Shown here piece after piece: positions 1 to 5,333 of a stretch of 5,333 nt of DNA. The DNA is from Pseudomonadota bacterium. Lineage in GTDB: Bacteria > Pseudomonadota > Alphaproteobacteria > Acetobacterales > Acetobacteraceae. The DNA lies in the NCBI GenBank assembly GCA_021779655.1, contig JAJYAF010000191.1, positions 1 through 5,333 on the forward strand. The letters are read 5' to 3'. The notes under the pieces were generated by a model. That model did no database searches, was not told the DNA's origin, and saw only the letters and a list, made by a program, of their open reading frames with translations. Positions within the stretch are counted from its first letter, which is position 1; each line of letters begins with the position of its first letter. The position numbers and the translations under genes were made by a program.

Positions 1-1491
1 GCCCTTCTGCTTGGCAAGACCAACCTCGACCAATTCGCGACCGGGTTGAACGGAACCCGCTCTCCCTACGGCGCGCCACGTTCGGTGTTCAATTCCGCCT
101 ATATCTCTGGCGGCTCTTCCTCCGGCTCGGCGGTCGCGGTGGCTGCCGGGTTGTGCACGTTCGCCCTGGGCACGGATACCGCCGGATCGGGCCGGGTGCC
201 CGCTTCCTGCAACAACATCGTCGGACTGAAACCCAGCATCGGCCGCATTTCCGCGACCGGTGTCGTCCCGGCCTGCCAGAGCCTGGATTGCGTGTCCATC
301 CTCGCCAATTCGGCCGCCGATGCGATGGCGGTGCTACGTGTCGCCGAAGGAGAAGACCTCGCCGACCCCTATTCCCGCGTCGCGCGGGAGGTTGCCTTGC
401 CGGCAACGCCACGGCTCGGGGTGCTGATGCGAAAAGACCGCGACTTCGCCGGTGACGCGCAGGCGGCGGAACTGTACGAACAGGCGCTTGCCACGGCGGA
501 GGCGCTGGGCTGGACGCTTCTGGAGATCGACTATGCGCCGCTGCGGGAGGTCGCGGAATTGCTCTATGACGGCACTTTCGTGGCGGAACGGTTGGCTGCG
601 GTGCGGCGGTTCCACGCCAGCCACGCCGAGAGCTTCGAGCCGACGGTACGGCGGATCATCGACGCGGCCGCGGGCTTCTCGGCGGCCGATCTGTTCGCGG
701 ACCTGCACCGGTTGCAGATGTTGCGCCGCGCCGCGCGAGCAGAACTCGCAAGAGCCGACGCGCTGCTTCTGCCCACCACGCCTGCCACATTCACCGTTGC
801 GGAGATGCTGGCGCAGCCCATCGCGCGCAATACCACGCTCGGACTGTACACGAATTTCGTCAACCTGCTCGACCTGGCGGCCATCGCCCTTCCGGCCGGA
901 TTTCGTCCCAACGGGCTGCCTTTCGGCGTCAGCCTTATCGGCCCCGCCTTCAGCGAAGCCTCGCTCGCCGGTTTTGCCAGCGCGTTGCACGCTGGCATTG
1001 GCGCGGGAGCGGGCGCGCACCGCATAGCGCCCAGCACCAGCTATACTGCGCCCGGACCGGAAGAAATGATGCTGGTCGTAGCCGGCGCGCATTTAAGCGG
1101 AATGGCGCTTAATCACGAACTGCGCGAATTGGGGGCGCGGCTGGTGCGCAGCGCCACCACGGCGCCGGACTACCGGCTTTATGCGCTCGCCACGGCCCCG
1201 CCCAAGCCGGCTCTCGCGCGGCGGCCGGGTTTCGCTGGGCCGGGCATCGTGGTGGAGCTGTGGGCGCTTTCCCCAGAAAATTTCGGACGCTTCGTTGCCA
1301 AGCTGCCGGCACCCATGGGCATCGGCCGGCTTGTCCTTAGCGATGGTTCGGCGCATCCCGGGTTTTTGTGCGAGGCACATGCATTGGAAGGCGCGCGGGA
1401 TATCACATCCTTCGGCGGCTGGCGGGCCTATCTGCAGGCATCCGGCGCCACAAAATCCCCCTTGCCCTCGCCATCGTCGGAAAACGGGTAA
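1..1491 (+). CDS. atzF: Allophanate hydrolase, C-terminal ~496 residues (5' end outside window)
   Basis: Allophanate hydrolase (EC 3.5.1.54) converts allophanate to ammonia and CO2. It is the last step of the urea carboxylase/allophanate route and of cyanuric acid/biuret breakdown, and it acts in the cytoplasm. The frame is open from base 1 and ends in TAA at 1489-1491. The amidase signature GGSSSGSAVAVA lies at residues 37-48 of the visible part and GTDTAGSGRVPA at 57-68. S39 and S63 match the cis-Ser and nucleophile Ser of the Ser-cisSer-Lys triad; their 24-residue spacing equals that of AtzF S165/S189. By that offset about 126 residues, including the catalytic Lys, lie left of the window. 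Residues ~356-484 (VVAGAHLSGMALNHEL through TSFGGWRAYLQ) are the family's C-terminal domain, shown in yeast to decarboxylate the N-carboxycarbamate intermediate. This domain separates it from generic amidases and GatA. The TTG at 46 is internal, not a start. No urea carboxylase is visible. Confidence 0.93.
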   Translation, partial: ALLLGKTNLDQFATGLNGTRSPYGAPRSVFNSAYISGGSSSGSAVAVAAGLCTFALGTDTAGSGRVPASCNNIVGLKPSIGRISATGVVPACQSLDCVSILANSAADAMAVLRVAEGEDLADPYSRVAREVALPATPRLGVLMRKDRDFAGDAQAAELYEQALATAEALGWTLLEIDYAPLREVAELLYDGTFVAERLAAVRRFHASHAESFEPTVRRIIDAAAGFSAADLFADLHRLQMLRRAARAELARADALLLPTTPATFTVAEMLAQPIARNTTLGLYTNFVNLLDLAAIALPAGFRPNGLPFGVSLIGPAFSEASLAGFASALHAGIGAGAGAHRIAPSTSYTAPGPEEMMLVVAGAHLSGMALNHELRELGARLVRSATTAPDYRLYALATAPPKPALARRPGFAGPGIVVELWALSPENFGRFVAKLPAPMGIGRLVLSDGSAHPGFLCEAHALEGARDITSFGGWRAYLQASGATKSPLPSPSSENG

Positions 1492-1548
1492 AAGGACGGG
1501 CCTCCGACGTCATAGCCCGCCATCGAAACGGCGACACCCTTTGGCGCC

Positions 1549-1570
1549 CTCTAAAATCAATGCCTTAGAG
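1549..1570. repeat. Short inverted repeat, possible dispersed-repeat fragment
   Basis: CTCTAA (1549-1554) pairs with TTAGAG (1565-1570) around a 10-base loop, 58 bases after the atzF stop. There is no T-run on either side, so it is a poor intrinsic terminator. From memory, the A/T-rich stretch around CTTAGAGCGTGATGG resembles dispersed intergenic palindromes of some Hyphomicrobiales. That link is inference only, and only one copy is present here. Confidence 0.25.
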
Positions 1571-1684
1571 CGTGATGGAAATTCCGGCTGATCCGCGCTA
1601 CACTTTATCGGCTCGGGATGTCCTGCATGCTAAGGATCTTTGTTTCGGAGCTTTTTTGCCGATGCGGGCTCGCGATGCATCCCC

Positions 1685-1690
1685 TATAAC
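1685..1690 (+). promoter_or_regulatory. Possible -10 box upstream of the FAD oxidase
   Basis: TATAAC is one mismatch from TATAAT and ends 27 bases before the ATG at 1717. A TTGCCG at 1656-1661 resembles a -35 box, but the 23-base spacing is too long for a standard sigma-70 promoter, and the hexamers at 17-18 bases are poor. A start site near 1697 would leave a leader of only about 20 bases. Treat as tentative. Confidence 0.25.
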
Positions 1691-1716
1691 GAGAAATGCG
1701 GGGCTAGCTTGCGCCT

Positions 1717-3084
1717 ATGGAAATGTCCGAAACCTTCGTCGCCGCTCACAGAATTTTCGGTGAGCGGCTGAGCTTCAATATCAGCACCCGTGAAACCCAC
1801 GCTCATGGCGAGGCCAATCCCGCCAGCCATCTTCCGGATGCGGTGATCTATCCCGAAACCACGGAGGAGGTTTCCCGGCTACTGGCGCTCTGCCATGCCA
1901 ACCGCGTGCCGGTAACCCCCTTTGGCGCCGGCACCTCGCTGGAAGGTCACGTCACGCCCATCCGCGGCGGCATCAGCCTTGATCTCTCGCGCATGAACAA
2001 AGTGCTGGCGGTGAACGCCGAAGATCTGGACTGCCGGATCGAGGCGGGCGTCACCCGCCGCCGGCTGGAGCGTCATCTGCGCGATTACGGGCTGTTCTTT
2101 TCCGTCGATCCTGGCGCGGACGCCACCATCGGCGGCATGTGCGCCACCCGCGCCTCCGGCACCACCACTGTTCGTTACGGCACCATCCGCGACAATGTGC
2201 TGGGTCTGCGCGCCGTCATGGCCGATGGCACCGTGGTCGATACGGGCGGCCGGGTGCGCAAATCCTCGACCGGCTACGATCTCACCCGCCTGCTCATCGG
2301 CTCGGAAGGCACGCTCGGCATCATTACCGAAATTCAGCTCAAGCTGTATGGCATCCCGGAGGCCATCGGCGCCGCGGTGTGCGGCTTCGCCAGCGAGCAT
2401 GCGGCAGTGGCCACCGTGATCGAGATCATCCAGACGGGCATCCCTGTCGCCCGTGTCGAGTTCGTGGACGCCGCCCAGATGGCCGCCTCCATCGCCTATT
2501 CCAAACTTACCCACCTCGCCGCCCAGCCCAGCCTGATGTTCGAGTTCCATGGGACCGGCGAAAGCGTCGCGGAGCAGGCCGCGCGGGCCGAGGACATCGC
2601 CCGCGCCCATGGCGGCGCTGGCTTTGCCTTCGCCACGGAGGCCGAGGCGCGAAATCAGCTCTGGCGCGCCCGGCATGACGCCTTCTGGGCCGCCCGCGCC
2701 GCCTATCCCGGCATGGGGGCTTTTTCAACCGATACCATCGTGCCCATTTCCCGCCTCGCCGAGGCCCTGGCGCTTACGCGGGAGCTGGTTACCCACTCCG
2801 GCATGCATGCCACCATTGTCGGCCATGTCGGCGACGGCAATTTCCACGTCCTCATCCTCTACCCGGAGGGCGAGGCCGCCCGCGCCTGGGAGCTGGACCG
2901 GGCGATCGTCGGGCTGGCGCTTTCCCTGGGCGGCTCCGCCAGCGGCGAGCACGGCGTCGGGCTCGGCAAGCGGGAATTTCTGCCGCTCGAGCATGGCCCG
3001 CCAGCGCTGGGAATAATGCGCGCCATCAAGCAGGCGCTCGACCCGCGCGGCATCCTCAACCCAGGCAAGATTTTCCTCGAATGA
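1717..3084 (+). CDS. FAD-binding oxidase, D-lactate/2-hydroxyacid dehydrogenase (LDHD/GlcD) family
   Basis: A complete 455-residue flavoprotein likely to oxidise a D-2-hydroxy acid such as D-lactate or glycolate to the 2-oxo acid, passing electrons to a quinone, cytochrome or flavoprotein acceptor. The N-terminal PCMH-type FAD domain spans ~40-210. It contains PFGAGTSLEGH (68-78), PGADATIGGMCATRASGTTT (132-151), the KSSTGYDLTRLL segment (182-193) and SEGTLGIIT (196-204). The FAD-oxidase C-terminal domain spans ~215-453. It contains HVGDGNFH (370-377) and SGEHGVGLGK (409-418), and ends in the family closure DPRGILNPGKIF. H370, H377 and E411 align with the divalent-metal ligands of D-2-hydroxyglutarate dehydrogenase, so the active site looks intact. 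There is no signal peptide, membrane segment or C-terminal Fe-S domain. Length fits the single-chain LDHD type rather than GlcD plus partners. The ATG at 1717 has no clear Shine-Dalgarno; M3 (1723) is an alternative. The exact substrate cannot be told from sequence. Confidence 0.92.
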   Translation: MEMSETFVAAHRIFGERLSFNISTRETHAHGEANPASHLPDAVIYPETTEEVSRLLALCHANRVPVTPFGAGTSLEGHVTPIRGGISLDLSRMNKVLAVNAEDLDCRIEAGVTRRRLERHLRDYGLFFSVDPGADATIGGMCATRASGTTTVRYGTIRDNVLGLRAVMADGTVVDTGGRVRKSSTGYDLTRLLIGSEGTLGIITEIQLKLYGIPEAIGAAVCGFASEHAAVATVIEIIQTGIPVARVEFVDAAQMAASIAYSKLTHLAAQPSLMFEFHGTGESVAEQAARAEDIARAHGGAGFAFATEAEARNQLWRARHDAFWAARAAYPGMGAFSTDTIVPISRLAEALALTRELVTHSGMHATIVGHVGDGNFHVLILYPEGEAARAWELDRAIVGLALSLGGSASGEHGVGLGKREFLPLEHGPPALGIMRAIKQALDPRGILNPGKIFLE

Positions 3085-3167
3085 TAACCGGGGCATGCGC
3101 GTCAGATGAGCCTTTCGACCCAAACCGGCGGCATCCGCAAGCCCCGCTATGGGCTATGGGGATTGGT

Positions 3168-3186
3168 GCCTGATGGTGAATCAGGC
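3168..3186. terminator. Hairpin between convergent genes, possible bidirectional terminator
   Basis: GCCTGAT (3168-3174) and ATCAGGC (3180-3186) form a perfect 7-bp stem with a 5-base loop. It lies 83 bases past the FAD oxidase stop and 20 bases past the CoA-transferase stop, in the 122-base gap where two converging transcripts meet. Neither strand has a following T-run, so the terminator role rests on position and stem. A second weak stem (AGCCC/GGGCT) lies near 3140-3155. Confidence 0.4.
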
Positions 3187-3206
3187 GTTATGCGGCGCGG
3201 CGCCGG

Positions 3207-4388
3207 TCAGGCGGCCTTGACCGTGCCGTTTTCCATCAGCGCCTGGATCTCGGCGTCGCTCAGACCCGCCTCCCGCAGGATCTCGACACTGTGTTCGCCA
3301 AGGCGGGGCGCCGCCCGGGCCGCCTGGAAAGCCTCGAACGGCATGCCGGGCAGGCGGGGCATCTGTATCGTGCCGTAAGGCGCCTGCGCCCGCTCGATCA
3401 GGGTCCGCGCATGCTTCACCTGCGGGTCCGCGCGCATCTCGGCATAGCTGTTGACTGCCCCGCACAGCACGTCCTGCTCGCAGAGCAGCTTCTCCCAATG
3501 CGCGGATGGCGCGCTGGCGAGCGCCGCCGTCAGCGCCGCGTCCAGCTCCTCGCGCCGCTTGAGCCGGCCGGAGAGCGTTGCCAGGCCCGGGTCGCTCGCC
3601 CATTCGGGCCGGCCTATCAGGTGGGCGAGCTTGACAAACATCCCGTCGTTCAGCGTGGCGATGTTGAGGTAGCCGTCTGCCGTCGCATAGGTGCCGACGG
3701 GCACCGCCACGGGCTGCGTGATACCGCTGGGGACGATCTCGTCCTCCAGCACCGCCATGGTTTGAAATGCCGTGGCGGCTTCGAGCAGGGAGACCTCGAC
3801 ATGCGAGCCCCGTCCGGTGGTAAGGCGGCGGTAGAGCGCCGCGCCCGCCGCCTGCGCGGCATAAATGCCGGTGCAGATGTCGACCAGCAGCACGCCAACC
3901 TTACGCGGCGTGCCCTGGGCGTCGCGGTTGATGCGCATCAGCCCGGTTATCGCCTGGAATACCGAATCCGAGCCGGCGCGCTTCTCATAAGGGCCGTCAG
4001 AACCGAAGCCGTTGACCGAGACATAGACGAGCCGCGGATCAGCGGCCGAAAGCGCCTCATAGCCGAGGCCAAGCCGCGGCGCGACGTCGGGCCGGAAGCT
4101 CTCGACCACGATGTCCACCCCGCGCGCGAGGCGGGCGAGCAGGGCGCGCCCCTCGGGTCGCGTAGCGTCCAGTGCGATCGAGCGCTTGGCGAGATTGCCG
4201 GCAAGGTACAGCCCGGACATGCCCTCGATGCTCCATCCGACCACCCTGCCCCAGTCGCCGCCGGGCGGCTCGACCTTGATCACATCCGCGCCCTGGCAGC
4301 CGAGGATCGAGGCGCAGGACGGCCCGGCCAGCCCCTGGCTGATGTCGAGAACACGAAGCCCTCGATAGGGCGGGTCCCAAGCTGGCAT
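3207..4388 (-). CDS. Class III (CaiB/BaiF, formyl-CoA transferase family) CoA-transferase
   Basis: A complete cytoplasmic CoA-transferase of 393 residues that would move CoA from an acyl-CoA donor to a carboxylic acid. Numbered from the chosen start, the N-terminal GLRVLDISQGLAGPSCA (10-26), the CoA-contact segment KVEPPGGDWGR (38-48), SFRPDVAPRLGLGY (97-110) and VNGFGSDGPY (125-134) are typical of the family. The catalytic aspartate is D170 in KVGVLLVDICTGIYAA, one position from D169 of Oxalobacter formyl-CoA transferase. The GLRV start, HVEVSLLEAA segment and C-terminal PRLGEHSVEILREAGLSDAEI are also characteristic, and the length is normal. I chose ATG at 4388 because GGGGAG lies 9 bases upstream. 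The ATG at 4409 would add MTGEQAA, has no Shine-Dalgarno, and overlaps the stop of a short upstream frame. The substrate cannot be assigned. The acyl-CoA dehydrogenase remnant upstream suggests a role in acyl-CoA catabolism. It converges with the FAD oxidase. Confidence 0.93.
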   Translation of the reverse strand: MPAWDPPYRGLRVLDISQGLAGPSCASILGCQGADVIKVEPPGGDWGRVVGWSIEGMSGLYLAGNLAKRSIALDATRPEGRALLARLARGVDIVVESFRPDVAPRLGLGYEALSAADPRLVYVSVNGFGSDGPYEKRAGSDSVFQAITGLMRINRDAQGTPRKVGVLLVDICTGIYAAQAAGAALYRRLTTGRGSHVEVSLLEAATAFQTMAVLEDEIVPSGITQPVAVPVGTYATADGYLNIATLNDGMFVKLAHLIGRPEWASDPGLATLSGRLKRREELDAALTAALASAPSAHWEKLLCEQDVLCGAVNSYAEMRADPQVKHARTLIERAQAPYGTIQMPRLPGMPFEAFQAARAAPRLGEHSVEILREAGLSDAEIQALMENGTVKAA

Positions 4389-4437
4389 AGCGGCCTGCTC
4401 CCCGGTCATGGACGCGCGCCCGGTTGTGGCGCGCGAC

Positions 4438-4530
4438 TCAAATTTTCATCCGCCCGGTTTTCATCCGCGCGGTGAAGATGCCGCGCGGGATCTCGCTCAC
4501 GCCGCCGCTGATCATGCCGATGCCGTGGTA
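4438..4530 (-). pseudogene. Remnant of an acyl-CoA dehydrogenase C-terminus
   Basis: Read on the minus strand to a TGA at 4438-4440, this frame ends with GIGMISGGVSEIPRGIFTAR followed by MKTGRMKI. This fits the closing motif of acyl-CoA dehydrogenases (Ile-x-x-Gly-x-Ser/Ala-Glu/Gln-Ile-x-Arg-x-Ile-x-Ala, usually seen as YGGTSEIQRNIIA). Twenty-three successive codons, from the TAC at 4528-4530 inward, end in G or C, as in real genes of this genome. The frame is closed by a TGA at 4576-4578 and has no start with a ribosome site. The ~350 residues that should precede this motif, including the FAD site and catalytic Glu, are absent. Family members commonly sit beside class III CoA-transferases, which supports the call. 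A chance match remains possible because the stretch is short. Confidence 0.5.
4443..4472. repeat. 15-bp direct tandem duplication
   Basis: TTTTCATCCGCCCGG (4443-4457) is followed at once by TTTTCATCCGCGCGG (4458-4472), which differs at one base. The unit is five codons and in frame with the acyl-CoA dehydrogenase remnant on the minus strand, so it produces the repeated Arg-Met-Lys near its end. This looks like a replication-slippage duplication. Confidence 0.75.
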
Positions 4531-4555
4531 TGTCCAAGTTGGCGCCTCTGATCGA

Positions 4556-4571
4556 CATGTGGCATTCCTCC
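4556..4571 (-). promoter_or_regulatory. Strong Shine-Dalgarno and ATG without an intact gene
   Basis: On the minus strand GGAGGA (4566-4571) is followed after 7 bases by ATG (4558-4556), the best ribosome-binding site in the window. The frame it opens encodes about 50 residues beginning MSIRGANLDI and then a low-complexity Arg/His/Asp run. It stops at 4408-4406, overlapping the upstream ATG of the CoA-transferase as ATGA. The peptide has no recognisable domain. The site probably served a gene whose body is now lost, or it could serve a leader peptide. Confidence 0.45.
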
Positions 4572-4669
4572 GGTATCATTCCCGTTTCGTTCAATCTTTA
4601 CCATGGCTTCCTTACCACGGCTTGCGCTATCCGGCCAAGATGATCCGGCGAGATGATAAGGAATTGCAA

Positions 4670-4698
4670 CGCGCGCCGAGGACTCTCCGCGGCGCGCG
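4670..4698. other. GC-rich stem-loop
   Basis: CGCGCGCCG (4670-4678) pairs perfectly with CGGCGCGCG (4690-4698), a 9-bp all-GC stem with an 11-base loop. It lies 136 bases downstream of the ATPase stop on the minus strand. No T-run follows on either strand, so a terminator role is uncertain. Confidence 0.45.
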
Positions 4699-4755
4699 GG
4701 ATGGATAGCCCCTTTCGGCCAACGGATCGTTTGACCGGGTGCCCGTAGCGATGGT

Positions 4756-4780
4756 GCAGGTGGCCGGTAATCGGCCTGCC
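4756..4780. terminator. Imperfect hairpin downstream of the P-type ATPase
   Basis: GCAGG (4756-4760) and CCG (4764-4766) pair with CGG and CCTGC (4772-4779), leaving a 3-base bulge and a 5-base loop (GTAAT). It lies about 55 bases after the ATPase stop on the minus strand and could help end that transcript. There is no U-tract, so confidence is low. Confidence 0.2.
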
Positions 4781-4833
4781 GTAGCGGCCGCGCATAGTCT
4801 GGCGGAGGTGGCCACCCTCTCGAATCAGGGATA

Positions 4834-5333
4834 TCAGCTTGCGCGCGATCTCCCGGGCAACCGCCACAGCCGGACGATCGCCTCATTCACCGCAAGGCTC
4901 GCCGCCGCCGCGGTTGCTGAGACGGCCATTTCATGCGGAAGCGGCAATGCGAAGGCAAACAGGTGTCTTGATTCCGGCACTGCCAAGGAAAGCGTGAGGG
5001 CAAGAACCGCAACGGCAGCGACGATGACGAGCGGCCGATTTGGCCGCAACAAAGCCGCCATCGCGCTACCACCGCTTTCGAGGGACTTGTTGCTCAGGAT
5101 CAGTCCGAGATTCGCGATAACGAGGGTGATGAACGTCATCGACCGTCCCGCATCTTCATCATTACCATGGGAAACACTCAAGAAAAACACCGCCATCGTC
5201 GCGGCCAGAACCACCACCCCCTGTAGCAGACCCATACCCAGAAGGCCCGCGGTGAACAGTGGCGCGCCTGGCGGACGAGGGGGGCGGGACATATCATCCG
5301 GGTTCCCCCGTTCCGCCTCGAAAACGATCGAAG
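4834..5333 (-). CDS. P-type cation-transporting ATPase, C-terminal membrane domain (5' part outside window)
   Basis: The last 165 residues of a P2/P3-type cation pump (Ca2+/Mg2+/Na+/H+ family) in the inner membrane. The frame is open to the right edge, where SIVFEAERGNPDDMSRPPRP matches the family's segment after transmembrane helix 6 (usually LAFEPAEPDVMRRPPR). The Met in MSRPPR (5290-5292) is therefore internal, not a start. Then come helices at about residues 28-51 (GLLGMGLLQGVVVLAATMAV), 64-80 (family-typical GRSMTFITLVIANLGLILSN), 101-118 (LVIVAAVAVLALTLSLAV) and 135-153, with a short basic tail. This fits helices 7-10 of the Cation_ATPase_C domain, and the C-terminus looks complete. The phosphorylation DKTGT motif, the ATP-binding domain and the ion-binding residues of helices 4-6 lie outside, so the transported ion cannot be assigned. 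The gene points the same way as the CoA-transferase but is 445 bases away, so a shared operon is unlikely. Confidence 0.88.
   Translation of the reverse strand, partial: SIVFEAERGNPDDMSRPPRPPGAPLFTAGLLGMGLLQGVVVLAATMAVFFLSVSHGNDEDAGRSMTFITLVIANLGLILSNKSLESGGSAMAALLRPNRPLVIVAAVAVLALTLSLAVPESRHLFAFALPLPHEMAVSATAAAASLAVNEAIVRLWRLPGRSRAS

Larger units (their letters stand above)
1492..1716. other. Intergenic region between atzF and the FAD oxidase
   Basis: These 225 bases hold no convincing gene. The only open frame (GTG at 1572 to 1763) runs 47 bases into the next gene, has no recognisable motif and lacks the GC-rich third positions of its neighbours. The region contains a short stem-loop (1549-1570) and a TATAAC box (1685-1690). 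The gap and the loss of close spacing suggest the FAD oxidase is transcribed separately from atzF. Confidence 0.5.
4389..4833. other. Gene-poor interval between the P-type ATPase and the CoA-transferase
   Basis: About 445 bases without an intact recognisable gene. It contains an acyl-CoA dehydrogenase 3' remnant (4438-4530), a 15-bp tandem duplication (4443-4472), a strong Shine-Dalgarno with ATG on the minus strand (4556-4571) and two GC-rich hairpins (4670-4698, 4756-4780). Several overlapping minus-strand open frames of 60-124 residues cross 4512-4886, but all are rich in Arg and Pro and show no family motif. The region looks like a scar left by gene loss. I see no convincing promoter for the CoA-transferase. 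Confidence 0.5.

Noticed and set aside
334..1092. Minus-strand open frame of 252 codons
   Set aside because: It is antisense to the well-supported allophanate hydrolase and has no recognisable motif.
1475..1509. Inverted repeat CGTCGG/CCGACG around the atzF stop
   Set aside because: The stem is 6 bp with a 24-base loop, overlaps the coding end and has no T-run, so it is not distinguishable from chance in GC-rich DNA.
1572..1763. Small plus-strand frame of 63 codons before the FAD oxidase
   Set aside because: It starts with GTG, overlaps the FAD oxidase start and has mixed third positions unlike the real genes. No motif seen.
1879..2676. Minus-strand open frame of 265 codons
   Set aside because: It is antisense to the FAD oxidase, shows no domain and is rich in Gly, Ala, Asp and His as expected from a shadow frame.
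3106..3378. Plus-strand frame of 90 codons in the convergent gap
   Set aside because: Most of it lies antisense to the CoA-transferase 3' end, and the unique part has no motif or ribosome site.
3291..4475. Plus-strand open frame of 394 codons
   Set aside because: It is antisense to the CoA-transferase, whose family motifs and catalytic Asp are all intact. The plus-strand product is Arg/Ala/Gly-rich with no motif, a typical shadow in high-GC DNA.
4598..4867. Minus-strand GTG-started frame of 89 codons beginning MAVAREIARKLISLI
   Set aside because: It overlaps the ATPase C-terminus, lacks a clear ribosome site and has no family motif. Its neighbours in other frames are equally open, so coding is not supported.
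4512..4886. Minus-strand frame of 124 codons
   Set aside because: It is Pro/Arg/Ser-rich with no motif and overlaps both the ATPase end and the remnant in another frame.

Overview
This 5.3 kb window is GC-rich with strongly GC-biased third codon positions, and its protein families fit a proteobacterium, most likely an alphaproteobacterium. No rRNA, tRNA, CRISPR array, transposase or integrase is visible. It reads as an ordinary catabolic and transport stretch of a chromosome or large replicon. I did not find a convincing undescribed system.

Layout, left to right: (1) bases 1-1491, + strand, the C-terminal four fifths of an allophanate hydrolase (AtzF type, amidase-signature family plus the specific C-terminal domain), cut by the left window edge. 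(2) A 225-base gap with a weak stem-loop and a -10-like box. (3) 1717-3084, + strand, a complete FAD-linked oxidase of the D-lactate/2-hydroxyacid dehydrogenase (LDHD/GlcD) family. (4) A 122-base convergent gap with a perfect 7-bp hairpin. (5) 3207-4388, - strand, a complete class III (CaiB/BaiF) CoA-transferase. (6) About 445 bases with no intact gene. This holds what looks like the last ~30 residues of an acyl-CoA dehydrogenase, an orphan strong Shine-Dalgarno plus ATG, a 15-bp tandem duplication and two GC-rich hairpins. (7) 4834-5333, - strand, the C-terminal membrane part of a P-type cation-transporting ATPase, cut by the right edge.

The genes do not form one pathway. Allophanate hydrolase finishes ATP-dependent urea breakdown or s-triazine/biuret breakdown and releases ammonia. 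The FAD oxidase would oxidise a D-2-hydroxy acid and feed electrons to an acceptor. The CoA-transferase would activate a carboxylic acid by CoA exchange. The acyl-CoA dehydrogenase remnant just upstream of the CoA-transferase suggests the two once formed an acyl-CoA catabolic operon that has since decayed by deletion. That remnant is the most interesting observation in the window.
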